Below are positions 1 through 9,019 of a DNA stretch of 64,000 bases, piece by piece. The notes under the pieces are model-generated. The model had not been told where the DNA came from. It worked only from the letters and a program-made list of their open reading frames with translations, and made no database searches. Position 1 is the first letter of the stretch, and each line of letters starts with the position of its first letter. Both the position numbers and the translations under genes were made by a program. The DNA comes from Tous-C4FEB sp044356555 (GTDB lineage Bacteria; Verrucomicrobiota; Verrucomicrobiia; Opitutales; Opitutaceae). Location: the NCBI GenBank assembly GCA_044356555.1, contig JBIKWB010000014.1, forward strand, positions 1 through 64,000. The letters run 5' to 3'.

Positions 1-2120
1 CGGCCGAGAATGCGGGTCGCTTCGCGGAGCCATTCGTCGGACTGATTCGCGGGGTTGCGCACGAGGCTCGCGACGACGGATTGGATTTGTTTGGTCTCGG
101 AAAACTCGGCGAGTTTCACGAGGGCCGCGAGACGGGTGAGCGGATCCGGATCGCTGACGACGGAGGAGCTGAAGTAAAGGGCGACGGCGCGGGCATCGGT
201 GCCGAGGGCGCGGGTCGCGTTGCGGCGGATGGCGGCGTCGGAGTGGGAGAGGGCGGCGCGGTGCGTGGCCTCATCGAGGAGGCCGAGGCCGTCGAGCGTC
301 CAGAGGGCGTGGATCGCGGTGACGGGCGCGGCGGTGGCGACGGCCTGCTTGAGAGCGGGGGCGGCGTCGGTGCGCTTGCCTTCGACGAGGAGGCGTTGGG
401 CGGTGAGACGCCAGAATTGCGTGCTGTCGCCGAGGGCCGCGACGAGTTGTGCGGCGGTGGCACCGGCGAGCGACGTGAGCTTGGCGGGCTTGGCCTCGTT
501 CCAGACGACGCGGTAGATGCGGCCGCGGGCGTGGTCGCGGAGGGGATTCTCGTGCGCGCCGCCGACGCCGGTCTTTGCGTCGTAGCCACCGCGGCCGACG
601 CTGGGCGTGGGGTTGTGTTGGATAATGTAGTTCTGCCAGTCGGCGAACCAAACGGCGCCATCCGGACCGACTTCGGCGAAAACGGGGGACATCCATTCGT
701 CGGTGCTGGCGACGAGGTTAAACGCGTCGTTGGCGACATAGCCGGCGCCGTCGCGCACGACGTCGAATAGGGCGATGTTCTTCATCGTGGGTTCGCAGAT
801 CATGGCCTTGCCTTGGAGACGGGCGGGGAGCTGGCCGGAATAGATGAAAGCGCTGCCGGCGGCGGCGGTGTAGCCGCCCATGACGTCTACTTGGCGGAAG
901 TTGGGGGTGATGGTGTGGTCTTTGTCCTCGTTGTTGATGCGCTTGGCGGTCATGGCGCGCACGCCGCGCGGCACGATCGTGGCGGGAATGCCGCCGAAGA
1001 AGATGGGGGCGTTGTTGGCGGTGCCGCCGAACTGGTCGCCGTATTGGTTGATGCTATGCGCCCAGGTGTTGTTGGTGAACTGATGGAGAAACTCGAGGGC
1101 GGAACCGTCGGCTTTGAAGCGGTAGGTGCCTTGGGCGAATTGTTTTTCGACGCCGCCGACGGTGCCTTTGAAACCGGAGTAGCCGACGGCACCGTAGAGC
1201 CAGTTGTCCAAACCGTAGTGAAGATTGTTGGCCTGCGCGTGGGTGTCGTTGATGCCCCAGCCGGTCATGATCTCGGTGCGGACATCGGCCTTGTCGTCGC
1301 CGTTGGTGTCTTTGAGAAAGAGGAAGCGCGGGGATTGGGCGACGACGATGCCGCCATTGGCGAAGGTGAAACCGGTGGGGATGTTGAGGCGGTCGGCGAA
1401 CACGGTGAACTTGTCGGCGCGGCCGTCGCCGTCGGTGTCTTCGCAGATCTTGATGCTGTCGTTGCCCAAGCCGTCGGCCTTCACGTCGTGCGGGTAGTCG
1501 CGGGTTTCGGCGATCCAGGCGCGACCACGTTCGTCCCAGGCCATCCAGATCGGCTTAGCGATGTCGGGCTCGCCGGCGAAGAGCACGAGGCGGAGATCGG
1601 GGGCGACCTGGGTGCGCTCGACGCTGCCTTTGACCTCGAAGGGAAACTGAAACGTGACGGGCTCGGGGCGCTTTTCGTAGTTGGCGATGGTGGGGCGGGC
1701 CTCGCGTTTCTCCGGCTCGCGTTGGGCGAGAAATTTTTCCCAGTCGGCGATGCGGGCGGGGCTGAGGGCGGCGATGAGTTTGGCTTTTGCGGCGAGGGCA
1801 TAGCCTTCGGCCGCGGAATCTCCGAGGGCGGCGGCGGCGAGCACGGTCGTCGCGGGCATGGCAGCGAGGGCTTTGGTGTAGGTGTCGGCGGGGGCGTCGA
1901 GGACGATGAGGTCGAATTTGGCGACGAACGCGGGCGTGGCGGCGGCGGGATCGTAAACGTAGTCGAACCAGATGGCGTCACGGCCGAGGTCGCGCATGAG
2001 AACGTGGGCATTCATGCGCGGCGTGCGGTCGGGCGTGCCGAGGTAGAGCACGCGGAGGGGTTGCGCGCCGCACTTGAGGGCGAGCGAAACGAAGAGCAGC
2101 CAAAGGAGGGGGATTTTCAT
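1..2120 (-). CDS. PVC-type membrane-bound dehydrogenase / haem-binding protein (partial)
   Basis: The start codon is inside the window and the 3' end runs off the left edge, leaving 706 residues. A signal peptide (MKIPLLWLLFVSLALKCGAQ) opens the protein. About 130 residues with a ThuA-like look follow (LRVLYLGTPDRTPR). From about residue 170 the propeller-like N-terminal part of the planctomycete/verrucomicrobial dehydrogenase family is clear (PIWMAWDERGRAWIAETRDY, with Asp-rich loops DTDGDGRADK and DTNGDDKADV). Full-length members usually end in HEAT repeats and a CxxCH cytochrome domain, which would lie outside the window. Such proteins are exported and are thought to oxidise sugars or alcohols; the substrate here is unknown. 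It lies 26 nt downstream of the small haem-domain-like gene, so the two probably share a transcript. Confidence 0.85.
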   Translation of the reverse strand, partial: MKIPLLWLLFVSLALKCGAQPLRVLYLGTPDRTPRMNAHVLMRDLGRDAIWFDYVYDPAAATPAFVAKFDLIVLDAPADTYTKALAAMPATTVLAAAALGDSAAEGYALAAKAKLIAALSPARIADWEKFLAQREPEKREARPTIANYEKRPEPVTFQFPFEVKGSVERTQVAPDLRLVLFAGEPDIAKPIWMAWDERGRAWIAETRDYPHDVKADGLGNDSIKICEDTDGDGRADKFTVFADRLNIPTGFTFANGGIVVAQSPRFLFLKDTNGDDKADVRTEIMTGWGINDTHAQANNLHYGLDNWLYGAVGYSGFKGTVGGVEKQFAQGTYRFKADGSALEFLHQFTNNTWAHSINQYGDQFGGTANNAPIFFGGIPATIVPRGVRAMTAKRINNEDKDHTITPNFRQVDVMGGYTAAAGSAFIYSGQLPARLQGKAMICEPTMKNIALFDVVRDGAGYVANDAFNLVASTDEWMSPVFAEVGPDGAVWFADWQNYIIQHNPTPSVGRGGYDAKTGVGGAHENPLRDHARGRIYRVVWNEAKPAKLTSLAGATAAQLVAALGDSTQFWRLTAQRLLVEGKRTDAAPALKQAVATAAPVTAIHALWTLDGLGLLDEATHRAALSHSDAAIRRNATRALGTDARAVALYFSSSVVSDPDPLTRLAALVKLAEFSETKQIQSVVASLVRNPANQSDEWLREATRILG

Positions 2121-2146
2121 GTGGGGTGGAGTGGACTCAGATTGGA

Positions 2147-2569
2147 TCAGGGTTGGGAAAGGGGAACCTGTTTCGTGGTTTTCAAGGTGGCGATGAGATC
2201 ACGAATGTCGTCGCTCGGGAGATTCTTCAACAGGCCTTCGGGCATCATCGAGACGGGCGAGGTTTCGCGGGAGAGGATCGCGGATTTCGCAATGATCGTA
2301 TCTTGGCCGACGAGGCGGAGGGTGAGTTTTTGATCGTCTTCGGCGACCACGTTGCCGGCAAGCACGCGGCCGTCCTGGGTGTTAATCGTGACGAGTTTGT
2401 AGGCGTCCTGAATCTCTTCGCTGGGGTTGATGATCTGCTCGAGGATGTAGTCGAGGTTGGCGCGGTTTGAGCCGGGTTCGTGGCGCAAGCTGAGGTTCGC
2501 GGCAGAGGCCGCAAAAATTCCGCAAAGGGCTAGCGCGATGAGAAAGCTTGAACGCAAGCGGGTGGGCAT
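2147..2569 (-). CDS. Exported remnant of the Pirellula/Verrucomicrobium haem-binding domain, no CxxCH
   Basis: 140 residues. I chose the ATG that starts a clean signal peptide (MPTRLRSSFLIALALCGIF). The mature part matches the distal half of the PVC cytochrome domain: SNRANLDYILEQIINPSEEI, then TQDGRVLAGNVVAEDD, then the family signature SPVSMMPEGLLKNL. In the family this follows a CxxCH haem site by about 30 residues; here the signal peptide runs straight into it and no CxxCH exists. It is therefore unlikely to bind haem covalently. It could be a haem-less accessory subunit of the dehydrogenase encoded 26 nt downstream, or a degenerating domain. The reading frame is intact. Confidence 0.75.
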   Translation of the reverse strand: MPTRLRSSFLIALALCGIFAASAANLSLRHEPGSNRANLDYILEQIINPSEEIQDAYKLVTINTQDGRVLAGNVVAEDDQKLTLRLVGQDTIIAKSAILSRETSPVSMMPEGLLKNLPSDDIRDLIATLKTTKQVPLSQP

Positions 2570-2745
2570 GGCGAAAACGTCGGTCGCAACGAGGTGGGGA
2601 ACTGGGATCAATAGTAGCAGGTAGGGACATTTGCGCCATGAGAGTTGGCGCAGAAAGATTGAGTTTTTTCACTGCGGATACCTTGGGGCAACGACGGAAC
2701 CGGAGGCGGATTGATTTTTTGCGAAGAACGGCAACTTTGTAGGTT

Positions 2746-3915
2746 ATGCCTGCGATCCGTGCCGCGCGCCGCCGTGAAGTGGCGCTGTTGATCGAGACCT
2801 CGAATGCCTACGCGCGCGGGCTGTTGCAGGGCGTGGTGCATTACATCCGGGAGCATCAGCCGTGGTCGTTTCACTTGATGGAACAGGGCCGCGGCGACGA
2901 TCCGCCGGCGTGGCTGGAAGGATGGAAGGGCGACGGGATCATCGCGCGCATCGAGACGCCGAGGATCGCGGCGGCGGTCGTGAAAACGGGGTTGCCGACG
3001 GTGGACTTGAGCGCGGCGCGGCTGGTGCCGGCATTGCCTTGGGTCGAGACGGACGATGCGGAGATCGCGCGGCTGGCGGCGGAGCATCTGCTGGAACGCG
3101 GGTTTCGGCACTTCGCGTTTTGCGGAGTCGAGCGCTTCAACTGGTCGAGGTGGCGCGAGGAACAGTTTGCGGCACGGGTGCGGGCAGCGGGGCACGACTG
3201 TCATTTATACCGCCCTAAGCAGGAAGGCGCGGCGGCCGAGCAGGTGGCGGAGATCGGGCGTTGGCTCGCGACGTTGCCGAAACCGGTGGGGATCATGGCG
3301 TGCTACGACAGCCGCGGGCAGCAGGTGCTCGATGCGTGCCGGAGCGCGGGGCTGGCGGTGCCGGACGAGGTGGCGGTGATCGGGGTCGATAATGACGAGC
3401 TGTTGTGCGACCTCTCGTCGCCGCCGCTTTCGAGTGTGATTCCCGACGCGCACGGCGCAGGCTACGCGGCGGCGGCACGGCTGGACCGGTTGATGGCGGG
3501 GAAGAAAGTGACGCCGATGGCCGAGTTGATTCCGCCACTTGGAGTGGCGAGCCGGCATTCGACGGATGCGCTGGCGTTGGACGACCGGGCGATCGTGCAG
3601 GCGGTGCGGATGATCCGGGAGCACGCGTGCGAAGGGATCAACGTGAGCGACGTGCTGAGGGCGGTGCCATTGTCGCGGCGGGTGTTGGAGCAGCGTTTTC
3701 AAAAGCTGCTGGGGCGGACGCCGCGGGAGGAGATTTTGCAGGTGCGGCTGGCGCGGGTGAAACAATTGCTCGGTGAGACGGAACTGGCGCTCTACGAGAT
3801 CGCGGAGCGCACGGGCTTTGAGCACGTCGAGTATCTGAGCGTCGTGTTTAAACGGGAGACAGCGGTGACGCCGAGTGCGTGGCGGGCGGGCCGTCAGCGG
3901 CCAAGGCGGGTGTAG
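2746..3915 (+). CDS. XylR-family transcriptional regulator (LacI-type sensor + AraC HTH)
   Basis: 389 residues. Residues about 10-270 form a periplasmic-binding-protein-like sensor of the LacI type (EVALLIETSNAYARGLLQGV at the start; PDEVAVIGVDNDELLCDLSS before the sugar-binding C-lobe). The last 110 residues are an AraC/XylS double helix-turn-helix (IREHACEGINVSDVLRAVPL, then LYEIAERTGFEHVEYLSVVF). This architecture is that of XylR of E. coli and is heavily expanded in Verrucomicrobia, where members often sit beside sugar-oxidation genes. It is divergent from the haem-domain and dehydrogenase genes across 176 bp and is a reasonable candidate regulator of them. Its 3' end overlaps the convergent surE by 22 bp. 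The ligand is not predictable. Confidence 0.9.
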   Translation: MPAIRAARRREVALLIETSNAYARGLLQGVVHYIREHQPWSFHLMEQGRGDDPPAWLEGWKGDGIIARIETPRIAAAVVKTGLPTVDLSAARLVPALPWVETDDAEIARLAAEHLLERGFRHFAFCGVERFNWSRWREEQFAARVRAAGHDCHLYRPKQEGAAAEQVAEIGRWLATLPKPVGIMACYDSRGQQVLDACRSAGLAVPDEVAVIGVDNDELLCDLSSPPLSSVIPDAHGAGYAAAARLDRLMAGKKVTPMAELIPPLGVASRHSTDALALDDRAIVQAVRMIREHACEGINVSDVLRAVPLSRRVLEQRFQKLLGRTPREEILQVRLARVKQLLGETELALYEIAERTGFEHVEYLSVVFKRETAVTPSAWRAGRQRPRRV

Positions 3916-4679
3916 TCGAGGATGGAGTGACTGATGTGGCCGGCCGCGAGAGCGGTTCGGTCGGTGAGCGGGCTGGAGGGCGAGAGGTCTTCGCCGAGAC
4001 GGAAGATGAGGCGGTGTGTGCCGTCGTCGTTGGCGGGACTGAAGAGGCCGGGGACGACGACTTGCGCGGGGACGGTGCGACGGACCTCGGTCGCGGCGGA
4101 GCAGGGCAGGGGAAAGTTGAGGTTGTGCACGACAAACGCGCGCGGGGGTGTGGCGGCGACAAGGCCCGGCGTAAGGCGCGCGGCGTGGGCGGCGGAATGG
4201 CGGAGGGTGACGAGTAGTTCGGCGTCGGGGATGTCGTGGTTGGCCTTGAGGCGCTCGTAGACTTCGGTCGTGAGGTCTTGGGAAAACGCGATCGCCGGGA
4301 GGCCGTGGAGGGCGCCTTCCCACGCGCCGGCGATGGTGCCGCTGGCGATGATGAACCCGAGGGAGGCGTTTAGGCCGATGTTGATGCCGCTGAGGACGGC
4401 ATCGGGTTTCAGATCGGGCGGCAGGAGGTGGGCGAGGGCGATGTTGACGCAGTCGGAAGGGGTGCCGTCGACCGTCCAGGTGGGGCAAGGGAGCGCCAGG
4501 GAGGATTCAAGGCGGGTGGCATGGACCGGGCGGTGGCGGGTCTTGGCGGCGCCGGTCCAGCTCTGCTCGGTTTTCGGCGCGACCACGGCAACGGTGTGGC
4601 CGTCGGCGAGGAGCGCGGCGACGAGTTCGTGGAGAAAGGGAGAGGCGATGCCGTCGTCGTTGGTGACGAGAAGATTCAT
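3894..4679 (-). CDS. surE: 5'/3'-nucleotidase SurE
   Basis: 261 residues, the usual length. The chosen ATG gives the invariant N-terminus MNLLVTNDDG, whose paired aspartates bind the metal. SGINIGLN is the second metal/substrate motif. SurE removes phosphate from nucleoside 5'- and 3'-monophosphates in the cytoplasm and is a stationary-phase housekeeping enzyme. An open frame continues 27 codons upstream of this ATG but through a repeat-like stretch, so the family start is preferred. The gene overlaps the 3' end of the convergent XylR-like regulator by 22 bp. Confidence 0.93.
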   Translation of the reverse strand: MNLLVTNDDGIASPFLHELVAALLADGHTVAVVAPKTEQSWTGAAKTRHRPVHATRLESSLALPCPTWTVDGTPSDCVNIALAHLLPPDLKPDAVLSGINIGLNASLGFIIASGTIAGAWEGALHGLPAIAFSQDLTTEVYERLKANHDIPDAELLVTLRHSAAHAARLTPGLVAATPPRAFVVHNLNFPLPCSAATEVRRTVPAQVVVPGLFSPANDDGTHRLIFRLGEDLSPSSPLTDRTALAAGHISHSILDYTRLGR

Positions 4680-4690
4680 GGGGTGGACGA

Positions 4691-4720
4691 AACCACGAAA
4701 TCCACGAAAGACACGAAAAA
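4691..4720. repeat. Short direct repeats of the CACGAAA type
   Basis: Three imperfect 9-nt units (CCACGAAAT, CCACGAAAG, ACACGAAAA) lie immediately upstream of surE. Similar CACGGAAT/ACACGGAA units recur in the palindrome at 29101-29170. They look like a small dispersed intergenic repeat; no function is evident. Confidence 0.5.
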
Positions 4721-4757
4721 GGAGATCGCTCAGAGCGGAAGGCTCGGCGTGATGGCG

Positions 4758-4793
4758 CAAAAAAGCCGCGACGGTGTTAGCGTCGCGGCTTGA
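4758..4793 (-). terminator. Rho-independent terminator of pnp
   Basis: On the minus strand a stem AAGCCGCGACG / CGTCGCGGCTT with a short loop is followed by TTTTTT. It lies about 45 nt past the pnp stop codon. Confidence 0.85.
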
Positions 4794-4838
4794 AGAAGCG
4801 GGGGATAGAACGCGTTAGAGATAACGCGCCCAACCTTT

Positions 4839-7034
4839 TTACTGAGCGGCGGGAGCCGGAGCGGCCTGGCCTTCTTGGTCGCGCATCGCGGCCTTGCGGC
4901 TGAGGCGGACTTTGCCGGAGCGCTCGTCGATACCGATGCACTTCACGGTGATCATCTCGCCCATCTTCACGACGTCTTCGGTGCGGCGCACGCGCTGCTC
5001 GGAGAGTTCGCTGATGTGGCAGAGGCCTTCTTTGCCCGGGGTGCACTCGACGAAGCAGCCGAAGTCCTTAATGCCGGTCACGCGACCGGTGTAGGTTTTG
5101 TTCAGCTCGATGGGTTCGCCGCCACCGCCACCACCGCCGGGACCGGAACCGCCGCCGCAGAGGCCGTCGATTTCCTTTATGGCACGGGCCATCGCGTCGC
5201 CGTTGTTGGAGTAGATGAAGATTTTGCCCGAATCGTCGTCGGAGATGTCGATCTGCGCGCCGGTCGTCTCGGTGATGCGGCGGATCGTCTTGCCGCCGGG
5301 CCCGATGAGCAGGCCGATCTTCTCGGGATCGATCTGGATCGTCTGGATGCGCGGGGCGTATTGGCTGAGGCCGGCGCGGGGCGCGGGCAGCGAGGCGACC
5401 ATCGTCTTGATGATTTCGATGCGGGCGTCGCGGGCTTGGAAGATCGCGGTTTTCGCGATTTCGAAGGGGAGGCCGTTGATCTTCAGGTCGAGCTGGAAGC
5501 CGGTGATACCCTTGGTGGTGCCGGCGACCTTGAAGTCCATGTCGCCGAAGTGGTCTTCTTCACCGAGGATGTCGGTGATGGTGGTCCACTTGGTGATCGT
5601 GCCGGAGGCATCCATCTCGGTCATGAGACCGCAGGAGATGCCGGCAACGGGAGCGATGATCGGCACGCCGGCGTCCATGAGAGCCAAGCAACCGCCGCAG
5701 ATCGAGGCCATCGAGGTCGAGCCGTTGGAGGCCATGATCTCGGAGACGACGCGGATGCTGTAAGGGAACGCATCCTCAGGCGGGAGAATCGGAACGAGCG
5801 AGCGTTCGGCGAGGGCGCCGTGGCCGATTTCGCGACGGCCGGGCCCGATGAAACGGCCGGCTTCGCCGACGGAGAACGGAGGGAAGTTGTAGTGGAGGAA
5901 GAACGATTTCGAGGTCGCGCCGCCGGTGAGGCCGTCCATCTCCTGGGCTTCTTTCGTGGGCCCGAGGGTAACGATGGCGATGTTTTGGGTGTCGCCGCGT
6001 TGGAACATGGCGGAACCGTGAACGCGCGGGAGGACGCCGACCTGAGCTTGCAGGGGCCGCAGGGCTTTCGCATCGCGGTGGTCGGAGCGGACGCCCTTGG
6101 CGAGGACGGTGGCGCGGTAGGCTTTGTATTGTAGATCTTCGAAGACGACGTTGAGGTCGACATCTGTGAACTTGCCTTCGCCGAGCTCGGCGAGGAGGGC
6201 CGCCTTGGCCTCGTCCTTGAGGGCTTTGACGTTGGCGGAGCGGACGTTCTTCTCAAAACCGAAGATGGCGGCGGAGACGCGGTCAGCCGGGACGACGCGC
6301 TCGATGATGGCGCGGGCCTCGGGGGTGGCGCCGACGAGCTTGAAGGTGGCCTTGGGTTTGCCGGCGAGAGCGGTGAGCTCCTTGATGGCGGCGATGATCG
6401 GCTGGATGGATTCGTGGCCGAAGGCGAGGGCCTCGATGAAACGCTCCTCGGTGATCTGGTCGGCGGAACCCTCGATCATGAGCATGTCCTTGGCATTGCC
6501 CACGTAGATGAGGTCGAGCGCCGACGAGTACATCTGCTCGATGGTGGGGTTGGCGACGAACTTGTCGTCGATGAGGGCGACGCGGACGGCGCCGATGGGC
6601 CCGTTCCATGGAATGTCGGAGATGGCGAGGGCGGCGGAGGCGCCGTTGACCATCGCGATGTCGGAATCGTGGATCAAATCGGCCGACATGAGGGTGCCGA
6701 TGATCTGAACCTCATTGAGGAAACCTTCGGGGAAGAGTGGGCGGCAGGGACGGTCGCAGAGGCGGGAGATGAGGATCTCGCGCTCGGAAGGACGGCCCTC
6801 GCGTTTGAAATAACCACCGGGGAAGCGGCCGGCGGCGGCGTATTTGTCGCGGTAGTCGCAGGTGAGGGGGAAGAAGTCTTGGCCGGGACGCATGGTGGTC
6901 GCGGCGCAAGCGGTGACGAGGACGTTGGTCTCGCCGACGTTGACGTTGACGGCGCCGCCCGCGAGCTGGGCGATGGAGCCGGTGGAGAAGGTCATCCCGA
7001 GGCCGGGAACGGTGACATTGTGTTTCTGATTCAT
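4839..7034 (-). CDS. pnp: Polyribonucleotide nucleotidyltransferase (PNPase)
   Basis: 731 residues. The order of domains is RNase PH domain 1, helical linker, RNase PH domain 2 (GRFIGPGRREIGHGALAERS), KH domain (IGLLIGPGGKTIRRITETTG) and S1 domain (TYTGRVTGIKDFGCFVE). PNPase degrades RNA 3' to 5' using phosphate and forms a trimer, often within a degradosome. Between KH and S1 there is a glycine-rich linker of about a dozen residues (GGGSGPGGGGGGGEP). The start MNQKHNV is chosen because the upstream frame, although open for 64 more codons, has no conservation. rpsO lies directly upstream on the same strand, the classical rpsO-pnp order, with an attenuator-like hairpin between them. Confidence 0.97.
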   Translation of the reverse strand: MNQKHNVTVPGLGMTFSTGSIAQLAGGAVNVNVGETNVLVTACAATTMRPGQDFFPLTCDYRDKYAAAGRFPGGYFKREGRPSEREILISRLCDRPCRPLFPEGFLNEVQIIGTLMSADLIHDSDIAMVNGASAALAISDIPWNGPIGAVRVALIDDKFVANPTIEQMYSSALDLIYVGNAKDMLMIEGSADQITEERFIEALAFGHESIQPIIAAIKELTALAGKPKATFKLVGATPEARAIIERVVPADRVSAAIFGFEKNVRSANVKALKDEAKAALLAELGEGKFTDVDLNVVFEDLQYKAYRATVLAKGVRSDHRDAKALRPLQAQVGVLPRVHGSAMFQRGDTQNIAIVTLGPTKEAQEMDGLTGGATSKSFFLHYNFPPFSVGEAGRFIGPGRREIGHGALAERSLVPILPPEDAFPYSIRVVSEIMASNGSTSMASICGGCLALMDAGVPIIAPVAGISCGLMTEMDASGTITKWTTITDILGEEDHFGDMDFKVAGTTKGITGFQLDLKINGLPFEIAKTAIFQARDARIEIIKTMVASLPAPRAGLSQYAPRIQTIQIDPEKIGLLIGPGGKTIRRITETTGAQIDISDDDSGKIFIYSNNGDAMARAIKEIDGLCGGGSGPGGGGGGGEPIELNKTYTGRVTGIKDFGCFVECTPGKEGLCHISELSEQRVRRTEDVVKMGEMITVKCIGIDERSGKVRLSRKAAMRDQEGQAAPAPAAQ

Positions 7035-7349
7035 GGTTTTGTAGACGATTTCGGACGATTCGGACGGTTTCGGATAAGTGCGGCCAAGCTGAGGCCGCGG
7101 ATTTCTAACGTTCTGACGGTTTAGTTTTCGGTTAACGGACAAGAAACGCCGAAGTGTCGCACAGGTGCGACGCAGGCGATTCGGGGTTGAGCTGCGGTCG
7201 GCGCGAAGGCCGGCCGGGCTTGGCAATCATCTCGGTCAGATTCGAGAGATTTCAGGTTGGCGTCGAGGAGGGTAGCGCCTGTGAGCAGGCGGCCTACGCG
7301 GCGGCAATCAGAAATGTCCCGGTCTTGATTCGAGTGTCGGTAAAGACAA
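7035..7349. other. rpsO-pnp intergenic region
   Basis: No gene is visible. The region is the 5' leader of pnp. A GTAG-headed hairpin stands at 7272-7291 (GTAG, then CGCCTG-TGAG-CAGGCG), shaped like the REP elements elsewhere in the window but with a different sequence. Confidence 0.5.
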
Positions 7350-7376
7350 CGGGCGACCCGCGGATCGGGTCGCCCG
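7350..7376 (-). terminator. rpsO terminator/attenuator
   Basis: Perfect 11-bp stem CGGGCGACCCG / CGGGTCGCCCG with a 5-nt loop, 14 nt past the rpsO stop. The run after it is only moderately T-rich (TTGTCTTT), so partial readthrough into pnp is plausible. Confidence 0.75.
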
Positions 7377-7390
7377 TGCGATTCAAAGCG

Positions 7391-7660
7391 TTATTTGCGA
7401 AGACTGAGCTTCGCGAGGATGTCGGTATACTTGTTCAGTTCGTGCTTCTTGAGATAATCGAGAAGCTTACGACGACGACTCGCCATTTGGAGCAGGCCAC
7501 GGCGCGAATGGAAATCTTTGCGGTGGGTGCGGAGATGCTCGGTCAAGTGATTGATCCGGGCAGTGAGGAGTGCGATCTGAACTTCGGACGAACCGGTGTC
7601 GGTGTCGTGGGTTTTGAACTTTGCGATGATTTCTGGCTTAACTACGATGGTGGATGACAT
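7391..7660 (-). CDS. rpsO: 30S ribosomal protein S15
   Basis: 89 residues, the exact family length. Family residues are plain: THDTDTGSSEVQIALLTARI, then HSRRGLLQMASRRRKLLDYL. S15 binds the central domain of 16S rRNA and nucleates the small-subunit platform. It is the first gene of the rpsO-pnp pair. Autogenous control of rpsO is known in E. coli, but I did not identify the corresponding leader structure. Confidence 0.98.
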   Translation of the reverse strand: MSSTIVVKPEIIAKFKTHDTDTGSSEVQIALLTARINHLTEHLRTHRKDFHSRRGLLQMASRRRKLLDYLKKHELNKYTDILAKLSLRK

Positions 7661-8026
7661 GGTTTAGTATTTGAGTTGCACGACTGTAGGGGACCTTTGC
7701 AGGCCCCGTGCCACCCGCCCGGCCCGACGTAAATCGGGTTGAGCCGGTGCCACCGTTTTAATCTGGCGGAATGCCAGACCGGTCATGGTGAGCGTCCACA
7801 ACCGATGGACCCTCACTAACGCAAGGGGCGAGGTTCTAAAACACCGGCCGGTCGCGCAAGCGCAAATTTGGAGCGATTTCGTGACGGCAGATGCCGCCGA
7901 ATCGGGCAAGATGGTCGGACCGCGCGACTGACCGGTTTTGGGCGGCTTAGGCGTCGTGGCCAGTTTGAAACTAGATTCCGCGCATTGAGTCTTTCATCAC
8001 GGCGCGATTCCCCCACACGTTGAGGG
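7661..8026. other. Non-coding region upstream of rpsO
   Basis: No convincing gene. It should hold the rpsO promoter (minus) and the promoter of the epimerase gene (plus). A GTAG-headed hairpin lies at 7686-7707 (GGGGACCT, loop TTGC, AGGCCCC). I looked for a tRNA here and found no cloverleaf. Confidence 0.45.
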
Positions 8027-8932
8027 ATGTCGTCGCGCATTCTTTTCACCGGTGGTTCCGGCAAGGCCGGCCGCCACGTTCTCCCGTGGCTCGCGAGCCG
8101 CGGTTATCAGTTGCTCAATTTTGACCTGAAGCCCTCGGAGCATCCGGCGATTCCGACTCTGCTGGGCGACATGACGGACGAAGGCCAAGTCTTCAATGCG
8201 ATGACCATGCATTTTGGCTTCGACGGCTTCACCCGCGGGCAACCGCCGGCACCCGTCGATGCGGTGGTGCATTTCGCCGCCGTGCCCCGCGTGCTGCTCC
8301 AACCCGATAACGAGACGTTTCGGGTGAACGTCATGGGCACTTATAATGTCATCGAATCGGCGATGAAGCTCGGCATCCGCAAAGTGATCATCGCCTCGAG
8401 CGAGACCACCTACGGGGTGTGTTTCGCCGAGGGCGACACCGACTACCATGCTTTTCCCCTCGAGGAGGACTACGACGTGGACCCGATGGACAGCTACGGC
8501 CTCTCCAAGGTCACCAATGAGAAAACCGCCCGCGCCTTCGCGGCGCGTTACAAGGCCGACATCTACGCGCTGCGGATCGGCAACGTGATCGAGCCGCACG
8601 ACTACGCCCGCTTCCCCGGCTTTGTGGCAAATCCGCCGCTGCGAAAGCGCAACGCGTGGAGTTACATCGACGCCCGCGATCTCGGCCAGATCGTGCACCG
8701 CTGCCTGCAAACGGATGGGCTCGGCTTCCAAGTCTTCAACGCCGTCAACGACACGATCACGGCGGACGGACCGACCGGTGATTTTTTGAAAAAATGGTGT
8801 CCAAACACGCCCCACCTCCGAACTCTGGTCGGGGATGAAGCGCCGCTGTCGAACCGCAAGATCCGCGAAAAACTCGGATTCAAGGAAGAGCATCCGTGGC
8901 GGGCCGAAGTCGCGCGGCTCGCGGTCAAGTAG
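8027..8932 (+). CDS. NAD-dependent epimerase/dehydratase (extended SDR)
   Basis: 301 residues. The N-terminal Rossmann motif TGGSGKAGRHV and the catalytic YxxxK in DSYGLSKVTNEK identify an extended short-chain dehydrogenase/epimerase. FAAVPRV corresponds to the conserved cofactor loop after beta-4. Such enzymes act on nucleotide sugars or uronates in the cytoplasm; several uronate dehydrogenase-like members have this size. The substrate cannot be read from sequence. The gene stands alone on the plus strand and ends in TAG, an ordinary stop in this genome. Confidence 0.85.
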   Translation: MSSRILFTGGSGKAGRHVLPWLASRGYQLLNFDLKPSEHPAIPTLLGDMTDEGQVFNAMTMHFGFDGFTRGQPPAPVDAVVHFAAVPRVLLQPDNETFRVNVMGTYNVIESAMKLGIRKVIIASSETTYGVCFAEGDTDYHAFPLEEDYDVDPMDSYGLSKVTNEKTARAFAARYKADIYALRIGNVIEPHDYARFPGFVANPPLRKRNAWSYIDARDLGQIVHRCLQTDGLGFQVFNAVNDTITADGPTGDFLKKWCPNTPHLRTLVGDEAPLSNRKIREKLGFKEEHPWRAEVARLAVK

Positions 8933-9019
8933 TCTGCCGGTGCGGCCGGCAAGACGGGCGGTTGGAAAATTTCCCCGAACTTCGCCCTCGGCAGAGCTGA
9001 CAACGGAAGGGGAGGCATT

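Noticed and set aside
813..2333. Long plus-strand open frame of about 500 codons
   Set aside because: It is antisense to the PVC dehydrogenase and haem-domain genes, is Gly/Glu/Val-biased without family motifs, and follows from the high G+C third positions of the real genes. The same holds for the long antisense frames over pnp, the TonB receptors and the cyanophycinase operon.
7661..7830. tRNA-like hairpin near rpsO
   Set aside because: Only one stable stem is present and no cloverleaf, T-loop or CCA end can be drawn; a GTAG-headed hairpin explains it.
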